Part shown: in pieces, positions 17,815-28,566 of the stretch
How the letters are laid out: every line of letters begins with the position of its first letter
How positions within the stretch are numbered: position 1 is the stretch's first letter
Assembly: GCA_000964245.1 (NCBI GenBank)
Contig: LANB01000001.1
Span: 1,888,392-1,952,391, forward strand
DNA length: 64,000 nucleotides
Reading direction: 5' to 3'
Origin: Cellvibrionaceae bacterium 1162T.S.0a.05
Lineage (GTDB): Bacteria; Pseudomonadota; Gammaproteobacteria; Pseudomonadales; Cellvibrionaceae
The notes under the pieces: generated by a model
Told to the model about the DNA's origin: nothing
The model's database searches: none
Seen by the model: the letters and a program-made list of their open reading frames with translations, nothing else
Position numbers and translations under genes: made by a program

Positions 17815-18010
17815 GAGCATTTCTCTTTTACGGCGTTCCTTGAAGTGTGCGCTGATCAACGAGGATGAAGTCGTCGCAGATTTTAGCCCCAATTTAGCCC
17901 TGGGAATGGGCAAATAAATGTCAAGCACGCGCTCTTTGCTGTGCAGACCTCTCTTCAGAGTGGTGGGCAGCGAGAAAATTCAAATAAAGAGGAATGTTTA
18001 ACCTGGATTC

Positions 18011-18304
18011 TCAGGCGTATACATCAATATAGCGCGCTTGCATTCCGTTCTGCGCAACAGTAAGGAAAGAGCGCACTTTGTTCAAGTGAGAATTGTCATA
18101 AGTGATAGGACGAAGCTCACGCGCTTCGTTTTTGTGGTTGAGTCGTTCTACCTTGTAAGCTTCGATGACGCGTTCTGCGGTGCCGGGCTGTTGCGCGCGC
18201 ACGGCCTCGCGTTCTTTGCGCGCAACTGCAGCCACCTGCCATTGATCGCTTCGCGATTCAGCGGGTTGCGGCAAGCTGCTTGTAGAATGGAGGTTAAGTT
18301 CCAT
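18011..18304 (-). CDS. Small conserved-looking protein of unknown function
   Basis: 97 residues from MELNLHSTSSLP; the longer ORF start at 18418 would overlap the thiD promoter region and adds unlikely cysteine-rich sequence. The protein is charged and mostly helical, with no signal peptide or membrane segment, and ends NGMQARYIDVYA. I do not recognise it. It is transcribed divergently from thiD and in the same direction as tolC, 196 bp upstream of it. Codon use resembles the neighbours, so it is probably real. Confidence 0.6.
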   Translation of the reverse strand: MELNLHSTSSLPQPAESRSDQWQVAAVARKEREAVRAQQPGTAERVIEAYKVERLNHKNEARELRPITYDNSHLNKVRSFLTVAQNGMQARYIDVYA

Positions 18305-18501
18305 GCTCAAAGTGTAGATCCCCCTAATGATCTGTCCCGGATTATAACGGCAAAAGTGACATTTAAAACAACATATAACCGAAAACTCTAAGGCCTGTTT
18401 CGCATTTTTTGACGCCATTTAGTGAAACCAGGGCAAACTTTACAGCCTGGAGCCCCTTCCCTACACTAGACTGCCTGCCCACCCCGGAGTACGCGGCCGA
18501 C

Positions 18502-19347
18502 ATGTCTCCCCGAAATTCCAGTCCTGTTGTGCTCTGCATCGGAGGCAGTGATTCCAGTGCTGGAGCGGGTATACAGGCAGACCTGAAGACAGCAGCGGCG
18601 ATGGGTGCCTGGTGTCATACCGTGCTTACAGCAGTGACTGCACAAACCCCCTTGGCGGTGACAGCCGTATTTCCTCTTGATACCGCAATACTGGAAGCGC
18701 AAATCTCGGCAATTATGGCGCTGGAAAATGAAGCGAAGAACCTGGCTCCGCAAGTTCTGAAAGTGGGCATGTTGGCGAGCGAGGATCAAATCAGAAGCCT
18801 GGCAACACTTCAAAACCGTTATCACTTGCCCATGGTTGTCGATACCGTTATGAAGGCGAGCAGTGGGGCTGAACTGGGTGCGCGGGCTTTGGCCCCGGCT
18901 CTGGTAGAATACCTCACTGCCTCCATAACCTTGCTGACGCCCAACCTGCCCGAGGCGGCAGCCATATTGGGAAAAGCAGAGGCGCGGTCACCCACCGAAA
19001 TGTGCGAACAAGCGCGCAGCCTGCGAGCCCTCGGATTCAAGGCGGTGTTACTTAAAGGGGGGCACCTCAGCGGTGGCAAGGTGGTGGATGTACTGGTGAG
19101 TGACGAGGGCGAAACATTTTACGAGGATGAAAAACTGTGCACGCCACACACGCACGGCAGTGGCTGCACCCTGGCAACAGCAATTGCAGTGGGGCTAGCG
19201 AAAAGAAAAAGCCTGGTTGAGGCGATTAAGGATGCGCGCAGTTTTGTGCGGCAAGCAATTCTCAATGCAATTGAACAGGCAAAACAACAGCCCTTTGTAG
19301 AAACAAATGGGCCACTTTTGCATTTCAAACGACGTGATGATCTTTAG
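18502..19347 (+). CDS. thiD: Hydroxymethylpyrimidine (phosphate) kinase
   Basis: 281 residues from the ATG at 18502, where the family starts (SPVVLCIGGSDSSAGAGIQADLKT follows); the upstream ATG at 18409 is probably not used. ThiD phosphorylates HMP and HMP-P in thiamin synthesis. The ribokinase-fold motifs are present: GGSDSSAGAGIQADLK at the N-terminus and HGSGCTLATAIAVGLA near the C-terminus. It precedes thiC by 41 bp and is very likely co-transcribed with it. No TPP riboswitch is visible upstream. Confidence 0.95.
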   Translation: MSPRNSSPVVLCIGGSDSSAGAGIQADLKTAAAMGAWCHTVLTAVTAQTPLAVTAVFPLDTAILEAQISAIMALENEAKNLAPQVLKVGMLASEDQIRSLATLQNRYHLPMVVDTVMKASSGAELGARALAPALVEYLTASITLLTPNLPEAAAILGKAEARSPTEMCEQARSLRALGFKAVLLKGGHLSGGKVVDVLVSDEGETFYEDEKLCTPHTHGSGCTLATAIAVGLAKRKSLVEAIKDARSFVRQAILNAIEQAKQQPFVETNGPLLHFKRRDDL

Positions 19348-19367
19348 GATCAACAACAATCAGTTAA

Positions 19368-21317
<1,950 letters not shown>

Positions 21318-21334
21318 GTGAAGGTTGTCAGTTC

Positions 21335-21994
21335 ATGTCGAAAAAACTCATCTGCAAGGATCTGAATGCAGCCAATCTCGGCCCTGAGGATTTTGAGATT
21401 AAACAGGAAGAAACCGTGTGGAACGGTTTTTTCAAAATGTACAAAATGCGTTTGCGGCACCGGCGTTTTGCGGGGGATTGGACCGATGAAATCTCGCGCG
21501 AACTCTTCCACCGAGGGCATGCGGCGGCGGCCGTTGTTTATGACCCCGGACGCCACCTTATTGGTTTGATAGAACAATTTCGCATAGGTGCACTCGATGC
21601 ACCTCTCGGCCCCTGGTGTCTTGAGGTTGTCGCTGGTATGGTGGAAGACGGTGAAGAGATCGAAGACCTGATTCGCCGTGAATTGGAAGAAGAAGCTGGA
21701 ATCAAGGAGGCTCACTTGATTCATATCTCGGACTACTATTCCACACCCGGTGGCTGTAACGAGAAAATTCACCTATATTGTGCCTTGGCAGATTTGAACG
21801 AGGCAGAAGGGCTGTTTGGCCTTGAGCAGGAAAATGAGGATATTTACTTCCATGTTTTCCAGGCTGATGAAGTTTTTGAGTCGATGCTTAACGGTCGTAC
21901 CAACAATGCCGCGACTTTACTGGGTTTGCAATGGCTACAGTTCCATCATCCACGTTTACGTGAGGAATATGCTGCTGGAAAAAGCGGGCAGTAG
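21335..21994 (+). CDS. nudF: ADP-ribose pyrophosphatase (Nudix)
   Basis: 219 residues. It hydrolyses ADP-ribose to AMP and ribose-5-phosphate and can affect sugar-nucleotide pools. The Nudix box is complete: G-x5-E-x7-RELEEEAGI, starting at GMVEDGEE. The block PGGCNEKIHLY typical of NudF follows. The gene starts 17 bp after thiC. The order nudF-yqiB-cpdA-yqiA-parE that begins here is conserved from E. coli to Pseudomonas. Confidence 0.94.
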   Translation: MSKKLICKDLNAANLGPEDFEIKQEETVWNGFFKMYKMRLRHRRFAGDWTDEISRELFHRGHAAAAVVYDPGRHLIGLIEQFRIGALDAPLGPWCLEVVAGMVEDGEEIEDLIRRELEEEAGIKEAHLIHISDYYSTPGGCNEKIHLYCALADLNEAEGLFGLEQENEDIYFHVFQADEVFESMLNGRTNNAATLLGLQWLQFHHPRLREEYAAGKSGQ

Positions 21995-22045
21995 CAGGCA
22001 GATAGCAGCAAGCTGAATACGGTAAAAAATTTTCCAACCCGTTGG

Positions 22046-22543
22046 ATGATGCAAATGAAAGAACGCACATTTAAAGTGGATATTAAAGGTCATCACGCCT
22101 TGTGCGAAATGAATTTCTTTCGTATGGAAAAACTTATGCCGGGTTATCGCAATGGCATAAGCCACTGGGCTTATCAGTTTGGTGGCAAACAACACGCGCA
22201 AAAATTACCGGCGAGTGTTGATATAAAAATAATAGACCGTGCGCCATACACCACGACGGTGGAAATACTGCAAAACAACAAGAACAGTACTTTTGGTGAC
22301 ACCTTACCTCAACAAGCGAAGTTAATTGTAAGACTTTACAACGACGTCAAAATGGCGGAAATCATTTGTTGGAATAGCCACAGAAATTGGCTACCTTCTT
22401 ATCGGTATCCCAACAAACAGATGTACCATCCCGATGAAAAACTTGAGTTAAATCGGTTTCTCGGCGACTGGTTAGCCTTTTGCAGGAAACAGGGATTTAT
22501 AAGCTTCAATAATTGTGAACAGGTTCTCGTCTACGGAAAATAG
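22046..22543 (+). CDS. yqiB: DUF1249 family protein (YqiB-like)
   Basis: 165 residues, somewhat longer than E. coli YqiB (140). Shared blocks are LCEMNFFRMEKLMPG, YTTTVEI, VRLYNDVKMAEIICW and YPNKQMYHPDEKLELNRFLGDWLAFC. The function of this family is unknown; the conserved position between nudF and cpdA is the main clue. Three closely spaced ATGs (22046, 22049, 22055) make the exact start uncertain. Confidence 0.88.
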   Translation: MMQMKERTFKVDIKGHHALCEMNFFRMEKLMPGYRNGISHWAYQFGGKQHAQKLPASVDIKIIDRAPYTTTVEILQNNKNSTFGDTLPQQAKLIVRLYNDVKMAEIICWNSHRNWLPSYRYPNKQMYHPDEKLELNRFLGDWLAFCRKQGFISFNNCEQVLVYGK

Positions 22544-22605
22544 CAACGAGCAATTTTGCGTACGAGGGACCAAACTAGGATGAATGGAAGTGTTAATGTA
22601 AGTCT

Positions 22606-23391
22606 ATGAAGCCACTACGCCTGTTACAGATAACGGATTGTCATTTGGGAAACCATCCCGGAGAAGTATTGCTGGGGATGAATACCGACCAAAGTCTTTA
22701 TGATGTGCTGGACATGATCCAGGCGCAAGAAGCGCCTGATATGTTGCTGGCGACGGGCGATATTTCTAATGATGGCGGTGCCGCCTCCTACGAGCGCTTT
22801 ACGCAAATCGTTCACAAATATTTTCCCAACACTCCTCTCGCCTGGTTGCCCGGCAATCACGATGACCCGATGAACATGGACATGGTGACTAACTTGCCGA
22901 TAGAGGCGCACTATCAACTCGGCGACTGGAATCTGATCTTTCTGGACTCACGTATTCCAATGGAAGACGGTGGCGCACTTGAAGACGCCGAATTAAAGCG
23001 TTTGCAGCGCGAACTTAGCTTGCATAAAGACAAAGCGACCATGATTTTTCTGCATCACCAACCCGTGCCTGTCGGCAGTGAGTGGTTGGATGGTTATGTG
23101 CTGAAAAATGCCGATGCCTTTTTTGATGTTATTGATCAGTTTGATAATGTTAAGGCCGTTTGCTGGGGGCATGTGCACCAGGAGTTTGAAGGCGAACGCA
23201 AGGGCGTTAAATTATTCGCAACGCCATCAACGTGCGTACAATTTGCACCGCAAGAAAATAAATTTAAAGTCGACCGGTTGATGCCGGGTTACCGGGTTAT
23301 TGATCTTTACCCGAATGGGCGTTTCACGACAAACGTTAAACGCATTAAGGATAAGGTCTACACTATCGATTTTGCCTCCACGGGCTATTAA
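22606..23391 (+). CDS. cpdA: 3',5'-cyclic AMP phosphodiesterase
   Basis: 261 residues of the calcineurin-like metallophosphoesterase family. All metal-site motifs are present: TDCHLG, GDISNDGG, GNHDDP, FLHHQP and GHVHQEFEG. In E. coli CpdA degrades cAMP and so sets Crp activity. It lies in the conserved nudF-parE cluster. Confidence 0.93.
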   Translation: MKPLRLLQITDCHLGNHPGEVLLGMNTDQSLYDVLDMIQAQEAPDMLLATGDISNDGGAASYERFTQIVHKYFPNTPLAWLPGNHDDPMNMDMVTNLPIEAHYQLGDWNLIFLDSRIPMEDGGALEDAELKRLQRELSLHKDKATMIFLHHQPVPVGSEWLDGYVLKNADAFFDVIDQFDNVKAVCWGHVHQEFEGERKGVKLFATPSTCVQFAPQENKFKVDRLMPGYRVIDLYPNGRFTTNVKRIKDKVYTIDFASTGY

Positions 23392-23415
23392 AACGAACAG
23401 GGTTGTTGCTCTTCC

Positions 23416-23446
23416 TTGTGCACAATAAGCTGCGCTCCCTTATAAT
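23416..23446 (+). promoter_or_regulatory. Candidate promoter very close to the yqiA start
   Basis: A perfect -10 hexamer TATAAT (23441-23446) lies only 6 bp before the yqiA ATG at 23453. A weak TTGTGC (23416-23421) sits 19 bp upstream of it. If used, transcription would start at or near the A of the ATG and give a leaderless mRNA. It may also be fortuitous because upstream transcription through cpdA is likely. Confidence 0.35.
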
Positions 23447-23452
23447 CCTCTC

Positions 23453-24031
23453 ATGTCGACAGTTATTTACCTTCATGGCTTTCTCAGTGCACCGCAATCC
23501 AAAAAAGCACAGCAAACTGCCGCGTGGTTGCGCCAACATCATCCCGATTGGAATTTTGTTTGCCCGTTACTCTCTCCGCATACACGGATAGCGCAACAAA
23601 CCATTGTGGCGACGCTCGAAAAGATCGAGGGTAAAAAGTTTCTGATTGGCAGTTCCCTTGGCGGTTTTTGGTCAACCTGGGCCCTGGAGCAAGGGCTTGC
23701 CGATAAAGCGGTGTTGATCAACCCTGCGGTGAAACCCTATCGCCGTTTTCGTTTATCCCTGGGCGAAACGTTCCAACACTACTATTCCAATGAACGTTAT
23801 ACCATTAACAACGACGATCTGGATGCGCTTGAAGCGTGTAGCCTCGATAACCCAACAAAGCTGGAGAATTATTGGGTACTTCTGCAGAAAGAAGATGAAA
23901 TTCTCGATTACCGCTTTGCTGAAAAATATTACCAGGGCTGTCGCTTATTAGTTGAAGAGGGCGGTGATCACAGCTTTGTGGATTACGACCAGCATCTGCC
24001 CGCGATTTATCAGTTTTTTAAAGATGAATGA
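23453..24031 (+). CDS. yqiA: YqiA-type alpha/beta hydrolase (UPF0227)
   Basis: 192 residues, like E. coli YqiA, an esterase. The oxyanion and nucleophile motifs are clear: YLHGFLSAPQSKKAQ at the N-terminus, GSSLGGFWS with the nucleophilic serine, QKEDEILDY with the acid, and GGDHSFVDYDQ with the histidine. The physiological substrate is unknown. It lies between cpdA and parE as in many gammaproteobacteria. No ribosome site is evident before the ATG. Confidence 0.92.
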   Translation: MSTVIYLHGFLSAPQSKKAQQTAAWLRQHHPDWNFVCPLLSPHTRIAQQTIVATLEKIEGKKFLIGSSLGGFWSTWALEQGLADKAVLINPAVKPYRRFRLSLGETFQHYYSNERYTINNDDLDALEACSLDNPTKLENYWVLLQKEDEILDYRFAEKYYQGCRLLVEEGGDHSFVDYDQHLPAIYQFFKDE

Positions 24032-24085
24032 CGACCCTGATAGGTCTATAATTCGCTCACTCCAATAAGTATTAACCGAAGTCCT

Positions 24086-25972
24086 ATGGCAAATTATTCC
24101 GCAGAAGATATTGAAGTCCTTACCGGCCTCGACCCGGTAAAAAAGCGTCCCGGCATGTACACCGATACGCAACGCCCCAATCACCTCGCACAGGAAGTGA
24201 TTGATAACAGTGTGGATGAGGCGCTCGCCGGTTTTGCCAAAAAGATCGAAGTGACCTTGCACAAGGATCACAGTATCACGGTCAGTGATGATGGTCGTGG
24301 TATGCCAGTGGATTTACATCCGGAACTGAAACGTCCGGGTGTTGAAGTGATTCTTTCGACCTTGCATGCGGGTGGGAAGTTTTCCAATAAAAATTATCAA
24401 TTTTCGGGTGGCTTGCACGGCGTTGGTATTTCGGTAGTAAATGCCCTCTCGAAAATTCTTGAGGTAACCATCAAACGCGATGGCAAAGTCTATCGCATCG
24501 GTTTTAAAAATGGCGACAAGGCATCAGACCTTGAAGAGATTGATACCTGCGGTAAACGCAATACCGGCACCGCAGTGCGTTTTCTTGCCGACCCGAAGTA
24601 TTTTGATTCCAATAAATTCTCCATTCCACGTTTGCGCCATGTACTGCGCGCGAAAGCGGTGTTATGCCCCGGCCTTGAAGTGGTCTTTAACGATGAGCAG
24701 AACAAGGAAAGTGAAACCTGGCTTTTTGAAGACGGCCTGAAAGATTATTTAACGCAAGCCACCCACGGTTGGGAAAGCTTGCCCGTTGAACCCTTTATCG
24801 GCAGTTTCAGTGGCGCGAGCGAAGCCGCAGATTGGGCGGTGCAATGGCTCACAGAAGGTGGCGAACTTACGCAGGAAAGTTATGTCAATTTGATTCCCAC
24901 TGCGCAAGGGGGGACGCATGTCAATGGTTTGCGCACTGGCCTTATGGATGCCATGCGCGAGTATTGCGAAATTCGTAATTTAATACCGCGTGGTGTGAAA
25001 TTGGCACCGGACGATATCTGGACCAATTGTTGTTATGTGCTCAGCTCCAAACTCAGCGACCCGCAGTTTTCCGGGCAAACCAAGGAGCGTTTATCGTCAC
25101 GCGAAGCCGCCGCGTTTGTGTCCGGTGTTGCCAAGGATGCGTTCAGTTTATGGTTAAACCAGAATACCGCCGAAGGCGATAAGCTTGCTGAATTCTGCAT
25201 TAGCAATGCACAGAAGCGTGTGCGTTCCAGTAAAAAAGTTGCGCGCAAAAAAATTACACAAGGCCCGGCATTGCCCGGAAAACTGGCTGATTGTTCTACC
25301 GGTGATCCCGCTATGGGTGAGTTGTTTTTGGTTGAAGGTGACTCAGCAGGAGGCTCAGCCAAACAGGCACGTGATCGAGAGTACCAGGCCATCATGCCGC
25401 TGCGCGGAAAAATTTTAAACACCTGGGAAGTGGACAGTGCTGAAGTGTTGGCTTCTCAGGAGGTGCACGATATTTCTGTTGCCCTGGGTATCGACCCCGG
25501 TGTCGATAACTTACAAAACTTGCGTTATCACAAAGTGTGCATCCTTGCTGACGCGGATTCCGACGGCTTACATATCGCGACACTGTTATGTGCACTCTTC
25601 GTTCGTCATTTTCCGGCTTTGGTTCGAAATGGTCATGTCTTTGTTGCTATGCCGCCCTTGTATCGGATTGATATCGGTCAGGATGTGTATTACGCGCTGG
25701 ATGATGCAGAAAAACAAGGCATTCTTGATCGAATTCAAGCTGAGAAAAAACGCGGCAAGGTAAACGTGCAGCGTTTCAAGGGATTGGGTGAAATGAACCC
25801 CATGCAATTGCGAGAAACTACGATGGCGAAAGACACACGTCGTCTCGTACAACTTGTTATGGAAGGGGGTGATGATACCCACCAGATTATGGATATGCTG
25901 CTCGCTAAAAAACGTGCAAGCGACCGTAAGGAATGGCTGGAAACGAAAGGGGATTTGGCGGAAGTATCCTGA
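24086..25972 (+). CDS. parE: DNA topoisomerase IV subunit B
   Basis: 628 residues. The GHKL ATPase domain has EVIDNSVDEALAGF, VSDDGRGMPV and GGLHGVGISVVNALS. The TOPRIM domain has LVEGDSAGGSAKQARD and ADADSDGLHI, the metal-binding acidic residues. ParE with ParC forms topoisomerase IV, which decatenates daughter chromosomes. It is ParE rather than GyrB by its length (no 170-residue insertion) and by its link to yqiA. A TATAAT at 24047-24052 may provide its own promoter. Confidence 0.97.
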   Translation: MANYSAEDIEVLTGLDPVKKRPGMYTDTQRPNHLAQEVIDNSVDEALAGFAKKIEVTLHKDHSITVSDDGRGMPVDLHPELKRPGVEVILSTLHAGGKFSNKNYQFSGGLHGVGISVVNALSKILEVTIKRDGKVYRIGFKNGDKASDLEEIDTCGKRNTGTAVRFLADPKYFDSNKFSIPRLRHVLRAKAVLCPGLEVVFNDEQNKESETWLFEDGLKDYLTQATHGWESLPVEPFIGSFSGASEAADWAVQWLTEGGELTQESYVNLIPTAQGGTHVNGLRTGLMDAMREYCEIRNLIPRGVKLAPDDIWTNCCYVLSSKLSDPQFSGQTKERLSSREAAAFVSGVAKDAFSLWLNQNTAEGDKLAEFCISNAQKRVRSSKKVARKKITQGPALPGKLADCSTGDPAMGELFLVEGDSAGGSAKQARDREYQAIMPLRGKILNTWEVDSAEVLASQEVHDISVALGIDPGVDNLQNLRYHKVCILADADSDGLHIATLLCALFVRHFPALVRNGHVFVAMPPLYRIDIGQDVYYALDDAEKQGILDRIQAEKKRGKVNVQRFKGLGEMNPMQLRETTMAKDTRRLVQLVMEGGDDTHQIMDMLLAKKRASDRKEWLETKGDLAEVS

Positions 25973-25998
25973 CGCTGAAGATGCCATTTTAAGTAAGC

Positions 25999-27048
25999 TT
26001 ATTCAAAAACGAGGTGTTGTTTTATAAAAGGCAAAACCTCTGTTTTTACTCTACCGTTTTCAATCCAGTATTGGTTCCATGCGTTTCCATTGTACTCTTC
26101 AGCTTCATGTTCAACACCGTAGTCTAAAAGTAAGCGAACAAATTTTTGATTTGCGTAGACGTGATCGGGGTTTTCATCAAATCGCCCCCAATCAATTTTT
26201 AAGGCGCTGAGCTTTCGAAGATTTTCCGCATATAGAGGAATTTGTTCATCAAGTAAAAAATGACTTCGCAATTTATGTACATGCTTGCTGTTGATCACCA
26301 GCTTATCATTTTTTAATTCCACCATCAGGTCGGCGTAAAACGGTGGTTTATTCGGGTTCGGTAGATAAGATTGAGCCATTCGCATAAACACACGGGAGTA
26401 GGGATTGGTATCAAGTTCCTCCCATGTTTTTGCAGTATTCATGACACGCCAATCCGGTCGCGAAATCATACGGGTTTCCCCGGTCGAGGTTGCCACTGGA
26501 TGCATGGAATACACCACGCTGAAAAGCTCGGGATAATACATAGCGAGTTTCAACACTGCGTAGCCACCAAAAAAGTCACCAATCGCGGCACGTGAATTCC
26601 TGTTTGCAAGAGTGCGAAATTCGTTGTCGGCCCAGGGTATGAGTTCGTTTCGAATATGGTCCAACCAGCGCCCGCTGGTCGCATTGTTTTCATAAAAAGC
26701 GCCGAATGTGGGTGCAGTAAAATCACCCGCGACGACGATGGCTTCCGGAAATGCCCCCAATGCGATTTGCTCATCCAGCAGGCCTTTGAAGTTGTTGCCG
26801 TTGTCTTCTTGAAAGGTCTGTACATTACTCCAGTTGTTGTTATGAAAGAAATAAATAACGGGATAAGGCCTGTTATTCTGATTATAAGACGGTGGTAAAT
26901 AGACCAGGACCTTACGTGCTGGATCAATACCAAGAATATTACTGGCAAGGCTTTTGGAATGGATGACATATTCGAGCACTTCGCTCCGGGAGTGGGCAGT
27001 CTGGCTGACTACCAATAACAGGCTCAGTAAAAGTAAAGTGTTACGCAT
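25999..27048 (-). CDS. Secreted esterase-D-like protein with lost catalytic serine and histidine
   Basis: 349 residues with a signal peptide (cleavage near TAHSRS). The fold matches the putative esterase family PF00756: VLVYLPPSYNQNNRPYPVIYFFH, then ELIPWADNEFRT, and YYPELFSVVYSMHP. The nucleophile elbow, normally G-x-S-x-G-G, reads GDFFGG (Phe159 replaces Ser; codon TTT). The C-terminal histidine position (normally GGHxW) reads NGNAW (Asn322). Both substitutions are read directly from the bases. It is probably a non-catalytic binding protein or a degenerating gene, although the ORF is intact. It is convergent with parE. Confidence 0.8.
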   Translation of the reverse strand: MRNTLLLLSLLLVVSQTAHSRSEVLEYVIHSKSLASNILGIDPARKVLVYLPPSYNQNNRPYPVIYFFHNNNWSNVQTFQEDNGNNFKGLLDEQIALGAFPEAIVVAGDFTAPTFGAFYENNATSGRWLDHIRNELIPWADNEFRTLANRNSRAAIGDFFGGYAVLKLAMYYPELFSVVYSMHPVATSTGETRMISRPDWRVMNTAKTWEELDTNPYSRVFMRMAQSYLPNPNKPPFYADLMVELKNDKLVINSKHVHKLRSHFLLDEQIPLYAENLRKLSALKIDWGRFDENPDHVYANQKFVRLLLDYGVEHEAEEYNGNAWNQYWIENGRVKTEVLPFIKQHLVFE

Positions 27049-27197
27049 CGTTTTGACCCCTGATAACTTAGAAGTCCTAAGGGTGCCTTTGGTAAATGAA
27101 AATAGCGTCCGGCCCGATCGGTTCGGTCATGAAAAATCCCCAACTACGGGAAGTCTGCAACTGAGGTCGTGAGATGAGCAGGTGTATGTACAGAGGC

Positions 27198-28337
27198 TTA
27201 GCTTGTCACGCTTTCTTGTTGGGCTTGTAAGCGATATTGGCTGGGAGTTAACCCGCAATGTTTTTTAAAAGCGGTATTAAACGTGGATTTGGAGTTGAAG
27301 CCTGTGTGTTCGGCAATCTCGAGGATGGTACTGGTAGAGTTTCGCAACAGCGTCCTGGCAGCCTGTACCCGGTGGTAATTTACCCAGTCATAAAAGGACA
27401 TGCCGAGCTGTGTGTTGATAACTTGTGAAAGGTAGTGGGGGCGTTCGCCAAGACGCGTACTTAAATCACTCAGGCTCAGGGAAGCCTCTTTATAGGCGTG
27501 GTCCGTCTCCATTAATTTTTGGAGTTTGATGGCGATTCTTTCGCTGTCTTCCTGACTCAAGCCAGAATTCCGGTATTTCTGTTCCGGCTCATTGGCTAGA
27601 TAGCGTTTTTCAAAACATTGTGCAGATGAAGCGTTCGGGTTGTGTCGAAAAATAATATAGAGAACCCACAATAGGGCAGTAATATCCAGGGTATATACCA
27701 GGTTCAAACCCCAACCACTCTCGTTACCAAAACGCATGCAATAGAGAGTTCGAAATAAAATTACCAGGCACTTTATTGCGAGCGCTAACCACAGTAAACG
27801 CAGTGCATTCAGTACACTATCGTCGATGCTGGAAAATAAATCCTGCATTGTGCTGCGTTTCTTTTGTATACGGCTAAGGCTCTCAAAACAAAAATAAGGC
27901 AGCTGTACTGTAAAGATAACGATACAAAGCAACATCGTGCTGTGAATAACGAAAGAATAGGTAGCAGTAACATGCACACCGAAAATAACTGAAAGAAGCG
28001 GTAGCGTAAGCAGTGCCGCAAGCAATAGAAGCCAACGATGGTTTGCGGGAATAGCACGCCAGTTTGGCCTTTGAGTATCACAGACTTCTCGAACACATAA
28101 ATAAAGGCAGGGTGAGACAAGCAGGGACACATTCATCAATAGCACAAGCACGAAAGGCTTGGCTGAAATGCCGGGGTGTAATAACAGCCATTCCAATAAA
28201 AAACCACCGGCTGACAAGCACAGATATAAGGTAAAGAACCGCACCCGCAATCGTGGTGCCAGAGAGCCTAATTGGGTCGCGCCTAATAGGCAGAATGCGA
28301 TTGCTATGGCATACAGCGAAGATTGTAGTGTGTTCAT
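27198..28337 (-). CDS. Membrane-bound AraC-family transcriptional regulator
   Basis: 379 residues from the ATG at 28337; another in-frame ATG lies at 28376. The N-terminal two thirds consist of about seven hydrophobic helices (CLLGATQLGSL, LYLCLSAGGFLLEWLLL, VLLMNVSLLVSPCLYLC and so on). The C-terminal 100 residues are an AraC DNA-binding domain (LSDLSTRLGERPHYLSQVIN, ILEIAEHTGFNSKSTFNTAFKKHCGLTPSQYR). Such 7TM-AraC proteins sense at the membrane and bind DNA directly. It is divergent from the serine hydrolase gene, its likely target. Confidence 0.9.
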   Translation of the reverse strand: MNTLQSSLYAIAIAFCLLGATQLGSLAPRLRVRFFTLYLCLSAGGFLLEWLLLHPGISAKPFVLVLLMNVSLLVSPCLYLCVREVCDTQRPNWRAIPANHRWLLLLAALLTLPLLSVIFGVHVTATYSFVIHSTMLLCIVIFTVQLPYFCFESLSRIQKKRSTMQDLFSSIDDSVLNALRLLWLALAIKCLVILFRTLYCMRFGNESGWGLNLVYTLDITALLWVLYIIFRHNPNASSAQCFEKRYLANEPEQKYRNSGLSQEDSERIAIKLQKLMETDHAYKEASLSLSDLSTRLGERPHYLSQVINTQLGMSFYDWVNYHRVQAARTLLRNSTSTILEIAEHTGFNSKSTFNTAFKKHCGLTPSQYRLQAQQESVTS

Positions 28338-28566
28338 ACGCTTTGATCGTCGGTTTAGAGGTGATCGAGCAGTCATTACATGTCTGTAAGACTGTATAAG
28401 CAGTAGGATAGCTTAGCCAGTAAAGCATGGTATCAAAGTGAAAAATTATATGTTGAGAACAGATGTGTAATCAAAAGCAAAGAACTCATGCTCAAGTTCT
28501 TGACCTTAAGCCAGGGTGGAATGGATTAGCATTCCCCAAAAAGAGTTAATTTATAGGGGAAGAACA

